From positions 1 to 5,330 of the forward strand of contig CAJOGB010000086.1 in assembly GCA_905233835.1 (NCBI GenBank): a DNA stretch of 5,330 bases, given 5' to 3'. A program made the translations under genes and the position numbers. Position 1 is the first letter of the stretch. Every line of letters begins with the position of its first letter. This document shows, one piece after another, positions 1 to 5,328 of this stretch. This DNA comes from an uncultured Lachnospiraceae bacterium (GTDB lineage: Bacteria; Bacillota; Clostridia; Lachnospirales; Lachnospiraceae). The notes beneath the pieces are model-generated. The model did not search any database and was not told the DNA's origin. It was given only the letters and a program-made list of their open reading frames with translations.

Positions 1-2
1 TT

Positions 3-776
3 CTTATTTTGGACGTAGATAATTTTAAAAACGTAAACGACACCTTCGGACATCAGCAGGGTGATTTGGTTTTAAAAGCCTTCGGAAAGATTTTAAGAGA
101 GTGTACCACCGAAAAGGATTTGGTGGGACGTATCGGCGGAGATGAATTTATGATTCTTCTTACCGACGTAAAATCAAAGGAAGAGGTAGAACGCCTTGCG
201 GATACCATCGTGGAACGTACCCATCAGATTTTGGCAAGTGAACTTCAATATCACTTCTCATGTTCCATCGGTATTGCAATGAGAGACCCGGAATGGGGAC
301 TTACCTTCGACAGACTTTTGTCCAATGCGGACCGTGCTTTATATAAGACAAAGAGTAACGGAAAGGACGGAAAGAGCTTCTTTACAAAGAGCCTTTTGGA
401 GGATGATAAGTTTAAGTCCATCTTGATTATGGATCCTATGCGTGTATCCCGATCTCTTTTAGTCAGCTGCTTGGAAAACCGATTCCGTGTGTATGAGGTA
501 AACACCGGTGCGGAAGCTTTGGACTTTTTGGATACCAGAAAAACAAAGGTGGATACCATTATCTTAAATACGGAGTTCTTGGACGGTGATATGCAAACGC
601 TGTTAAATAGGATGAAGAAGGATGATTTGGAACGGAAAAAGACCTGCTTCTTTGTAAAGAGCGTACATCAGGATATCACCTATGATACCAAGGGATTAAA
701 CGTGGAATACATCTTAAAACCATTTGACCCGCAGGAAGTGTTACGACGTGTGGAGCATGTGGTTTTGGGAAATTAA
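3..776 (+). CDS. Diguanylate cyclase (GGDEF) with C-terminal degenerate receiver domain, 5'-partial
   Basis: The gene enters from the left edge; the reading frame is open to the first base, and the TTG at 9 is an internal Leu codon (LILDVDNFK), not a start. Numbering from that TTG, the GGDEF domain shows DVDNFK (2-6), the ND..GH..GD motif (10-18) and an intact GGDEF active site (43-47), so it should make cyclic di-GMP from two GTP. The inhibitory I-site RxxD would lie at 34-37 but reads TEKD, so product inhibition is probably lost. After a short linker, residues about 136-253 look like a CheY-like receiver: ILIMD near 138-142 and the conserved Lys in LKPFD (237). The phosphoacceptor position reads Asn187 (IILNTEF) and one of the acidic-pair residues is Met141, so it is probably not phosphorylated. 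Sensor domains upstream are out of view. The stop lies 24 bases before the next gene, suggesting an operon. Confidence 0.9.
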   Translation, partial: LILDVDNFKNVNDTFGHQQGDLVLKAFGKILRECTTEKDLVGRIGGDEFMILLTDVKSKEEVERLADTIVERTHQILASELQYHFSCSIGIAMRDPEWGLTFDRLLSNADRALYKTKSNGKDGKSFFTKSLLEDDKFKSILIMDPMRVSRSLLVSCLENRFRVYEVNTGAEALDFLDTRKTKVDTIILNTEFLDGDMQTLLNRMKKDDLERKKTCFFVKSVHQDITYDTKGLNVEYILKPFDPQEVLRRVEHVVLGN

Positions 777-800
777 AATTACAGAAACGGAGAAGATACT

Positions 801-1622
801 ATGAATGCAGTTTATGAAAAATTAGTAAAATGTTTGGAGTGTGTCCGTGCAAAAACGGATTTTGAACCGGAGGTAGCACTTGTATTAGGTTCCGGATTGG
901 GGGATTATGCGGATACCATGAAAGTGGAATGCACCGTGGATTATAAGGACATCGAAGGATTTCCGGTATCCACAGCGCCGGGCCATGTGGGACGCTTTGT
1001 CTTTGGTTACGTAGGGGACAAAAAAGTAGTTTGCATGCAGGGCCGGGTTCATTATTACGAAGGATACGAAATGGAAGACGTGGTGCTTCCCATTCGTTTG
1101 ATGAAGATGATGGGAGCAAAGATTTTATTCTTAACCAATGCTTCCGGCGGAATAAAAACCGGATTTAAAGCCGGAGATTTGATGCTGATTACCGATCAGC
1201 TTTCCTTTATGGTTCCTTCACCGCTTCGGGGAGAAAACAATAAAGAACTGGGAGTTCGTTTCCCGGATATGAGCCATATCTATGATTTGGATTTACAGGA
1301 AATCGTAAAAAAGGCTGCCTGTGATTTGGATATCCGGCTTCAGCAGGGCGTATACATTCAGACCAAGGGACCGAACTACGAGTCACCGGCAGAGGTAAAT
1401 GCTTGCAGAATCATGGGCGCGGATGCGGTTGGTATGTCCACCTGCTGCGAAGCCTTGGCAGCAAACCATATGGGCATGAAGATCGTGGGAGTTTCCTGCA
1501 TTTCCAATTTGGCTGCCGGTATTTCGCCCACACCTCTTTCCGAGCAGGAAGTTATCGATGCGGGTAAAGCGGTATCAAAGAAGTTTACCGCGCTGGTTAC
1601 CGAATCCATTCAGAGATTCTAG
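801..1622 (+). CDS. Purine nucleoside phosphorylase, trimeric (class II) type
   Basis: This predicted cytoplasmic enzyme of 273 residues, normal for the trimeric PNP/MTAP family, splits purine nucleosides with phosphate into base and ribose-1-phosphate. Visible family motifs are GSGLG (30-34, phosphate loop), GHVGRF (61-66), QGRVHYYEGY (80-89), TNASGG (112-117), the base-binding Glu194 in GPNYESPAE, VGMST (210-214) and Asn236 in SCISNLAAG. Asn at that last position is typical of enzymes acting on 6-oxopurines (inosine, guanosine). Two departures stand out: the usual VPE after MST is CCE (215-217), and the His that contacts the ribose 5'-hydroxyl in human PNP (His257) aligns by eye with Glu248. 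The second could mean altered 5' specificity, for example methylthioinosine. The ATG follows GGAGAAG at 789-795. It is followed after 26 bases by an MtaD-like deaminase, whose inosine-type product it could use. The family call is firm; the substrate is not. Confidence 0.93.
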   Translation: MNAVYEKLVKCLECVRAKTDFEPEVALVLGSGLGDYADTMKVECTVDYKDIEGFPVSTAPGHVGRFVFGYVGDKKVVCMQGRVHYYEGYEMEDVVLPIRLMKMMGAKILFLTNASGGIKTGFKAGDLMLITDQLSFMVPSPLRGENNKELGVRFPDMSHIYDLDLQEIVKKAACDLDIRLQQGVYIQTKGPNYESPAEVNACRIMGADAVGMSTCCEALAANHMGMKIVGVSCISNLAAGISPTPLSEQEVIDAGKAVSKKFTALVTESIQRF

Positions 1623-1648
1623 AGGGAAAATAAAAAGGGGTTTTACGA

Positions 1649-2932
1649 ATGAATACAAAATTTACGAATGCACGAATTTTAAAAACGGACGTTAAAAATC
1701 ATACCTTTTCCATTGAAAGCGGAGAACTTTGGGTAAAGGGAAATGAGATTTGCTATATCGGAAAAGGTGCTGACGCAAAGGAAGAGATAAAGTTCGACCG
1801 GGTTGTCGACTGTGAAAACAATCTTTTGATGCCGGGATTTAAAAATGCCCACACCCATACGGCCATGACCTTTTTACGAAGCTATGCGGATGATATGCCG
1901 CTGCAGGATTGGTTGTTTAATCAGATTTTCCCAAATGAAGCAAAGCTTATAGAAGACGATGTGTATTGGTTAAATATCCTTGGAATCATGGAATATTTAA
2001 CTAGCGGTATCACATCAAACTTTGATATGTATTTCTTCCCGCCTATGAATGCAAAGGCTTCCGTGGATACGGGATTTCGTACGGTACAGACCTCCGGTTT
2101 AAATAACTTCGGAGGCAGCCCCAAAACCGTGGAAGAAAACTATCACATCGTAAACGAGATGAGTGATTTAACTTCTTTTATCATCGGATTCCATGCGGAA
2201 TATACCACCTCTATGGAACTCATGGAAGGAGTTGCAAAACTTTGTGATAAATTAAAGAGCCCCATGTACATGCATAACTCCGAGACCGAGTTGGAGGTAA
2301 AGGAATGCATCGAGCGTTGGGGAAAGACACCCACACAGCTTACGGATTCCTTGGGCATGTATAAATACGGCGGTGGCGGGTATCACTGCGTATGGATGGA
2401 CGATAAGGATTTTGAAATCTTTAAAAATAAAGGCTTATATGCGGTAACGAATCCGGGTTCCAATACGAAGCTTGCCAGCGGAATCGCACCCATTACCCGT
2501 TACTTAAAGGAGGGCATTAACTTAGCCCTTGGTACCGACGGACCGGCTTCCAATAACTGTCTTGATATGTTTCGAGAGATGTTTTTAATGACCGGCCTTG
2601 CAAAACTTCGTGAAATGGATGCGGCTACGGTTCCCGCAGAGGAAGTGTTATATGCGGCTACCTGCGGCGGAGCCCATGCCATGAGTTTAGAGGACTGCGA
2701 CAGCTTAGAGGTTGGTAAAAAAGCGGATCTTATTTTAATCGATTTATTCCAGCCGAACATGCAGCCGGAAAACAATATCGTGAAAAACATCGTTTATTCC
2801 GGAAGTAAGCAAAACGTAAAACTTACCATGGTAAACGGAAAAGTCTTATACGAAAGCGGAAAATTCGACATCGGATTCGATCCGAAGGAAATCTATACAA
2901 AGGCAAACGGCATCATCGGAAGAATGAAATAA
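1649..2932 (+). CDS. mtaD: 5'-methylthioadenosine / S-adenosylhomocysteine deaminase-like amidohydrolase
   Basis: This 427-residue amidohydrolase of the MtaD/TrzN-AtzA group is full length for the family. It has the beta-strand cap at the N terminus, the metal motif NAHTHTAMT (His68, His70), the substrate-side His182 (GFHAEYTT), HNSET with metal His209 and catalytic Glu212, His246 (YHCVW), NPGSNTKLASG (268-278) and the metal Asp297 in LGTDGPASNN. These match the spacing of the Thermotoga MTA/SAH deaminase residues, so it probably converts adenosine-type nucleosides (MTA, SAH, adenosine) to their inosine forms with release of ammonia. A related guanine or cytosine deaminase role is possible but less likely given the FLRSYADDMPLQDWL stretch typical of MtaD. 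AAAAGGGG at 1633-1640 gives a clear ribosome site for the ATG. It sits between the phosphorylase and the HD hydrolase with very short gaps, so it is probably in the same transcript. Confidence 0.88.
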   Translation: MNTKFTNARILKTDVKNHTFSIESGELWVKGNEICYIGKGADAKEEIKFDRVVDCENNLLMPGFKNAHTHTAMTFLRSYADDMPLQDWLFNQIFPNEAKLIEDDVYWLNILGIMEYLTSGITSNFDMYFFPPMNAKASVDTGFRTVQTSGLNNFGGSPKTVEENYHIVNEMSDLTSFIIGFHAEYTTSMELMEGVAKLCDKLKSPMYMHNSETELEVKECIERWGKTPTQLTDSLGMYKYGGGGYHCVWMDDKDFEIFKNKGLYAVTNPGSNTKLASGIAPITRYLKEGINLALGTDGPASNNCLDMFREMFLMTGLAKLREMDAATVPAEEVLYAATCGGAHAMSLEDCDSLEVGKKADLILIDLFQPNMQPENNIVKNIVYSGSKQNVKLTMVNGKVLYESGKFDIGFDPKEIYTKANGIIGRMK

Positions 2933-2941
2933 AGGTGGCAT

Positions 2942-3403
2942 ATGACGATTCAAGAGCAGTTTGATTTGGCATTGAAAATCGCCACCGAGGCACATTTTGG
3001 ACAGGTGGATAAAAGCGGCGTGGAGTATATCAAACATCCCATTGCCGTAGCCTCTTTTTGCGCCGATGAAAAGGCAAAGGTGGCAGCACTTTTGCACGAT
3101 ACCATTGAGGATACCTTTGTGACGGAGGAGTATTTAAGGCAGCAGGGCTTTGATGAGGATATTATCGAAGCGGTGATCTTGGTGACAAAGGATGAAAACT
3201 TCGACGAGAAAAAAGATACTGCCGCATATCTATCCGCCATTAAGAAAAACCCCATCGCCAGAGAAGTAAAGTTGGCGGATTTACTCCATAACATGGATCC
3301 TAAGCGCACCATGCCGGATATGGAGTGGAAGGCCAGAAAGACAAAGATTTACTATCGACAGTTTAAATACTTATACGTTGATGAGATGGAGACCTTTGAA
3401 TAA
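2942..3403 (+). CDS. Small HD-domain hydrolase, MESH1/SpoT-hydrolase-like
   Basis: This 153-residue single-domain protein resembles the hydrolase half of RelA/SpoT proteins. The motifs, in order, are AHFGQVDKSG...YIKHP (His18, His32), LLHDTIEDT (His52-Asp53 and Glu56-Asp57, the metal and catalytic centre) and VKLADLLHN (Asp113, Asn117). No synthetase or regulatory domain follows, so it could remove the 3' pyrophosphate of (p)ppGpp or hydrolyse a related nucleotide. The family is often annotated guanosine polyphosphate pyrophosphohydrolase, but NADPH or other nucleotide substrates are also known for MESH1-type enzymes, so the substrate is uncertain. The ATG is chosen because AGGTGG (2933-2938) begins immediately after the mtaD stop at 2932, leaving a 9-base gap, a layout that suggests translational coupling. 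The C-terminal tail (about 120-153) is basic and aromatic and shows no recognised domain. Confidence 0.85.
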   Translation: MTIQEQFDLALKIATEAHFGQVDKSGVEYIKHPIAVASFCADEKAKVAALLHDTIEDTFVTEEYLRQQGFDEDIIEAVILVTKDENFDEKKDTAAYLSAIKKNPIAREVKLADLLHNMDPKRTMPDMEWKARKTKIYYRQFKYLYVDEMETFE

Positions 3404-3409
3404 AACGAC

Positions 3410-3595
3410 ATGAAAAAATTCAGACGAGTATTATTCTTAAATCTTATATGTAGCATGCTTTTATGCGGATGTGACTTCGCGGGAAATTCCAAGGAATATT
3501 CCGCGAATTTCTTTGCCATGGATACCTATATGACGCTAACTGCCTACGGCAAAGGTGCCAAGGAAGCTGTGGAAGAAGCGGAAGGCGAAATCCAT
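3410..3595 (+). pseudogene. ApbE-like FAD:protein FMN transferase lipoprotein, N-terminal fragment
   Basis: The first 62 or so codons look like the start of an ApbE-family lipoprotein. There is a basic N terminus (KKFRR), a hydrophobic signal segment and a lipobox LCGC with the lipidated Cys at residue 21. Then comes the family's FFAMDTYMTLTAYG stretch (34-47) and an acidic helix ending EEAEGEIH (55-62). In complete ApbE proteins (about 300-350 residues) this continues with an Arg-Leu-Glu-type run; here it switches abruptly to unrelated sequence near 3590-3600, and all FAD- and metal-binding parts are missing. The + strand frame stays open by chance to a TAA at 3941-3943, giving an apparent 177-residue protein whose last 115 residues are antisense to another coding sequence. 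The start is 6 bases after the HD gene with no convincing Shine-Dalgarno, so coupling is likely. I read it as cut by a sequence junction, not as a decayed gene. Confidence 0.8.
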
Positions 3596-3601
3596 GCTGT
3601 T
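3581..3601. other. Sequence junction 1 (piece A to piece B)
   Basis: The ApbE reading (+ strand) stops matching its family after the codon at 3593-3595, while the regulator-like reading on the minus strand begins to make sense at the same place. The bases around 3581-3598 can be read plausibly in both (EGEIH on +, NSMDFAF on -), so the exact join is hidden in a short overlap or microhomology. The window may have been joined artificially here; a real rearrangement is the alternative. Confidence 0.7.
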
Positions 3602-3875
3602 GTCAGGCAGTCTTACCTCCTTGCTTTCAGGCACATAGTAATCGAAGAATGTAGTCTTACGTGGTGTCTGCAATTCACCATCGACGAAGAAGTCGGTGAT
3701 TCTCAATTTCAGCAGCGAGCCAGTCTTGTTGGTCAGTTTATTACGGTCTACGACGTAGTATCCGTTGAGCGTACCAAACAGAATGTTGTCGTTACCAGTC
3801 GTAATGGCAGCCCCCTCAGAGAACATCGTATCGTCAACGCCGTCCAGTTGCGAGAACGAGGTGAATATTTGTTTG
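3596..3875 (-). pseudogene. Internal fragment of a hybrid two-component sensor (propeller / Y_Y_Y region), Bacteroidetes-like
   Basis: Read on the minus strand from about 3870 down to 3596, about 90 codons give IFTSFSQLDGVDDTMFSEGA, then a GNDNILFGTLNGYYVVDRNKL stretch, LLKLRITDFFVDGEL and VRLPDNS. This order (F..dG..d..F.egaa, then ilFGt..Gy.vfd, then l.ltdf.v.g, then LP.N) matches the end of the periplasmic propeller and start of the Y_Y_Y domain in hybrid two-component regulators common in Bacteroidetes polysaccharide loci. Neither end is present: the 3' side runs into the ApbE fragment and the 5' side into the lexA promoter, with no start, stop or kinase domain. Codons are mostly C-ending (AAC, GAC, TAC, TTC) with CTG for Leu, unlike both flanks. 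The ATG at 3826 is an internal Met, not a start. The family assignment is by eye from the pattern. Confidence 0.6.
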
Positions 3876-3895
3876 CTTTTGTATATGGCCTGTGT
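3845..3895. other. Sequence junction 2 (piece B to piece C), approximate
   Basis: Somewhere here the minus-strand regulator coding pattern (clear up to about 3850, plausible to about 3870) gives way to AT-rich promoter sequence that belongs to lexA. The minus frame happens to stay open through 3980, so no stop marks the edge. The boundary may fall inside the SOS-box-like sequence at 3862-3875. Confidence 0.5.
3862..3875. promoter_or_regulatory. Probable SOS box (LexA operator) upstream of lexA
   Basis: TGAATATTTGTTTG fits the Gram-positive LexA operator CGAAC-N4-GTTYG with a complete right half (GTTTG) and a left half GAAT in place of GAAC. It overlaps the -35 region of the promoter that reads into lexA, where an autorepressing LexA should bind. 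The imperfect left half could be natural, or could mark the edge of the joined sequence. Confidence 0.55.
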
Positions 3896-3901
3896 TATAA
3901 T
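3873..3901 (+). promoter_or_regulatory. Probable sigma-A promoter of lexA
   Basis: An extended -10 (TG at 3893-3894, one base, then a perfect TATAAT at 3896-3901) lies 17 bases after a weak -35 TTGCTT at 3873-3878. The start of transcription would be near 3908, leaving a leader of about 70 bases before the lexA ATG. The ribosome site AAGGAGG is at 3966-3972. Confidence 0.65.
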
Positions 3902-3980
3902 TACGATATATTGATTATCGGTTTCCAGAAGAGGTTCCGGTAAATTAAAAAAGTTTATTTGTATTAAGGAGGATATTCTG

Positions 3981-4595
3981 ATGGCTAAAGGTAAAATTAC
4001 CCCTAAACAATCTGAGATACTTGAATATATAAAAAGTGAGATTATATCGAGGGGCTATCCGCCTTCGGTTAGGGAAATCGGTGAAGCTGTCCGGTTAAAG
4101 TCCACTTCTTCCGTTCATGCTCACCTTGAAACTCTCGAGAAAAACGGATTTATCAGAAGAGACCCTGCAAAGCCGAGAGCTATAGAGATTATGGATGACG
4201 AGTTCAACCTTACCCGAAGGGAGGTTGTCAATGTTCCCATGGTCGGCCGTGTTGCTGCAGGGGAGCCCATTCTTGCCACCGAAAACATTGAAAACTACTT
4301 CCCCATCCCGGTAGAATATATGCCTAATGAAGAGACCTTTATGCTTAAAGTAAAGGGCGAAAGTATGATTAATGCCGGTATATGCAGTGGCGACAATATT
4401 CTCGTCAAAAGGCAGACCACGGCCAACAACGGTGATATGGTGGTGGCTCTCGTAGATGATTCTGCGACTGTAAAGACCTTCTATAAAGAAGACGGCCACT
4501 ACAGACTTCAGCCGGAAAACGATAATATGGATCCGATTATAGTAGACAGCGTCGAGATACTCGGCAAGGTTTTCGGTGTATTCAGATTTTTCTAA
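3981..4595 (+). CDS. lexA: LexA, SOS-response transcriptional repressor (self-cleaving)
   Basis: This is a complete LexA of 204 residues, typical length. The N-terminal winged helix (1-70) has the ITPKQSEILEYI start, GYPPSVREIG (25-34) and the recognition helix with STSSVHAHLETLEKNGFI (41-58). The C-terminal S24-type peptidase domain has the cleavage site Ala93-Gly94 (GRVAAGEP), the nucleophile Ser128 in KGESMI and the general base Lys165 in ATVKTFY. All three are shifted by exactly nine from E. coli Ala84-Gly85/Ser119/Lys156, so the protein should be active. It represses DNA-damage genes and cleaves itself when RecA filaments form. A strong AAGGAGG lies eight bases before the ATG. An SOS-like operator overlaps its promoter, consistent with autoregulation. 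Leu is mostly CTT/CTC and Ile often ATA, unlike the genes of 1-3400. The gene ends just before a hairpin terminator and faces rsfS. Confidence 0.97.
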   Translation: MAKGKITPKQSEILEYIKSEIISRGYPPSVREIGEAVRLKSTSSVHAHLETLEKNGFIRRDPAKPRAIEIMDDEFNLTRREVVNVPMVGRVAAGEPILATENIENYFPIPVEYMPNEETFMLKVKGESMINAGICSGDNILVKRQTTANNGDMVVALVDDSATVKTFYKEDGHYRLQPENDNMDPIIVDSVEILGKVFGVFRFF

Positions 4596-4599
4596 AGTC

Positions 4600-4633
4600 A
4601 AAAGGAGTTTCAAAATGAAACTCCTTTTTCTTT
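4600..4633 (+). terminator. Rho-independent terminator of lexA, probably shared with rsfS
   Basis: A perfect 12-bp stem (AAAAGGAGTTTC at 4600-4611, its complement at 4617-4628) with the 5-base loop AAAAT is followed by TTTTTCTTT ending at 4633, five bases after the lexA stop. On the minus strand the same hairpin follows the rsfS stop (4632-4634) with a poorer T tract, so it may end both convergent transcripts. Confidence 0.9.
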
Positions 4634-4950
4634 ATAATTCTACATATTCTCCGTCTCTCCAGAGCTTTTCTATATCGTAAAAGCCTCTTTCTTCATCAAG
4701 GAAAAGGTTGACCACAATATCACCAAAATCCATGAGTATCCATGATGAATCTCTTTTTCCTTCAATTTTCGGAAGATGTACCTTTTCTTTCATAAGCTCG
4801 GTTTCAATATTGTCAATAAACGCCTGCATCTGATTAACATTGGATGCAGACGCAATAGGATATTTTACTGATGTCTATCATTTTTATATCTATTGCCTGC
4901 TTGTCATCAAGTGCCTTGTAAATAATTTTAAGTTTGTTTAATGAATCCAT
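4632..4950 (-). pseudogene. rsfS: Ribosomal silencing factor RsfS, disrupted by a net ~20-base deletion
   Basis: RsfS (iojap family) binds ribosomal protein L14 and blocks subunit joining under starvation. The gene starts at the ATG 4948-4950 behind GGGAGGA (4954-4960, minus strand), giving MDSLNKLKIIYKALDDKQAI and DIKMIDISKIS. After that Ser (codon 4858-4860) the frame runs into a stop at 4834-4836. The family reading resumes in another frame from 4856 as IASASNVNQMQAFIDNIETE, then WILMDFGDIVVNLFLDEERG and FYDIEKLW to the TAA at 4632-4634. The usual seven residues between IS and I, containing the conserved ADYF core, are replaced by a single base, so about 20 bases are missing near 4857. Restored, the protein would be about 112 residues, normal for the family. 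The ATG at 4829 is an internal Met. This is either a real null allele or a sequence/assembly error; because the gene is usually conserved, error is quite possible. Confidence 0.88.
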
Positions 4951-4962
4951 ATATCCTCCCGG

Positions 4963-5328
4963 TTAATAAGGTTTATATTCAATAATCCTGGCGTAAAATT
5001 CATAGGTTTCCTTTGTTGTCGGGTCAATTATTTTCCCGCTGTTTTCCAGATACTCAACCGTATCTATCAGAATATGCAAAAGACATTCATCCAAATCAGT
5101 AAATGCCAGTTTCCTGAGTTCTTTAAGATGTTCCTGCACATATCTACCCGGTTCTATATAATCAGCAATAAAAATAATTTTATCAAGAAGGCTCATTCCT
5201 ACGCATCCTGTGGTATGAACCAAAACAGCATGCAGAATCTCCTCGTCTTCTACTGCGTACTGTGTTCTGGCAAGGACGCTTCCTGCTTTTGCATGAAGCA
5301 GTTGGGGATTTTTTTCTTCGTATTCGCT
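4963..5328 (-). CDS. yqeK: YqeK-like HD hydrolase (symmetrical diadenosine tetraphosphatase family), 5'-partial
   Basis: The minus-strand gene runs in from the right edge; about 121 codons of the C-terminal part are visible and the start is missing. Characteristic YqeK features are LLHAKAGSVLA near the window edge, the EDEEILHA...HTTG stretch, GMSLLDKIIFIADYIEPGR with the late HD-superfamily Asp of IADYIEP, and LRKLAFTDLDE followed by a C-terminal helix. The first HD motif (LLHD) would lie outside the window. An in-frame TTG near 5223 has been read as a start, but the family pattern continues well upstream, so it is internal. Members hydrolyse Ap4A to two ADP. The TAA (4963-4965) is 12 bases before the rsfS ATG, matching the common Firmicute order nadD–yqeK–rsfS; nadD would be expected just beyond the window. 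Codon use fits lexA, so both belong to piece C. Confidence 0.92.
   Translation of the reverse strand, partial: SEYEEKNPQLLHAKAGSVLARTQYAVEDEEILHAVLVHTTGCVGMSLLDKIIFIADYIEPGRYVQEHLKELRKLAFTDLDECLLHILIDTVEYLENSGKIIDPTTKETYEFYARIIEYKPY

Noticed and set aside
251..559. Minus-strand ORF across the GGDEF/receiver gene
   Set aside because: Antisense to a clear coding domain, with no recognisable motif or start signal.
2950..3312. Minus-strand ORF of 120 codons opposite the HD hydrolase
   Set aside because: The composition (Ser/Phe/Ala-rich) is what the reverse of the HD gene gives; the + strand has all catalytic motifs.
1..3403. A cyclic-nucleotide defence island (GGDEF + phosphorylase + deaminase + HD hydrolase)
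   Set aside because: The genes resemble housekeeping salvage and signalling families, and no effector, nuclease or membrane pore gene is present; the mix is better explained as an ordinary operon.
3536..3826. Complete 96-residue minus-strand protein starting at the ATG 3826
   Set aside because: The coding pattern continues upstream of that Met and its end lies in antisense ApbE sequence, so it is an internal fragment of a larger gene, not a small protein.
3410..3943. A 177-residue lipoprotein of novel type on the + strand
   Set aside because: Only the first 62 or so residues look like protein sequence (ApbE start). The remainder is antisense to a recognisable coding pattern and reads through by chance, so it is a chimera and not a new family.
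4095..4613. Long 172-codon minus-strand ORF inside lexA
   Set aside because: It lies fully antisense to a well-supported lexA, has no family pattern or ribosome site, and starts inside the terminator hairpin; it is a shadow frame.
4632..4829. Short 65-residue protein starting at 4829
   Set aside because: It is the C-terminal half of RsfS after the frameshift; its Met is an internal family position and lacks a Shine-Dalgarno site.
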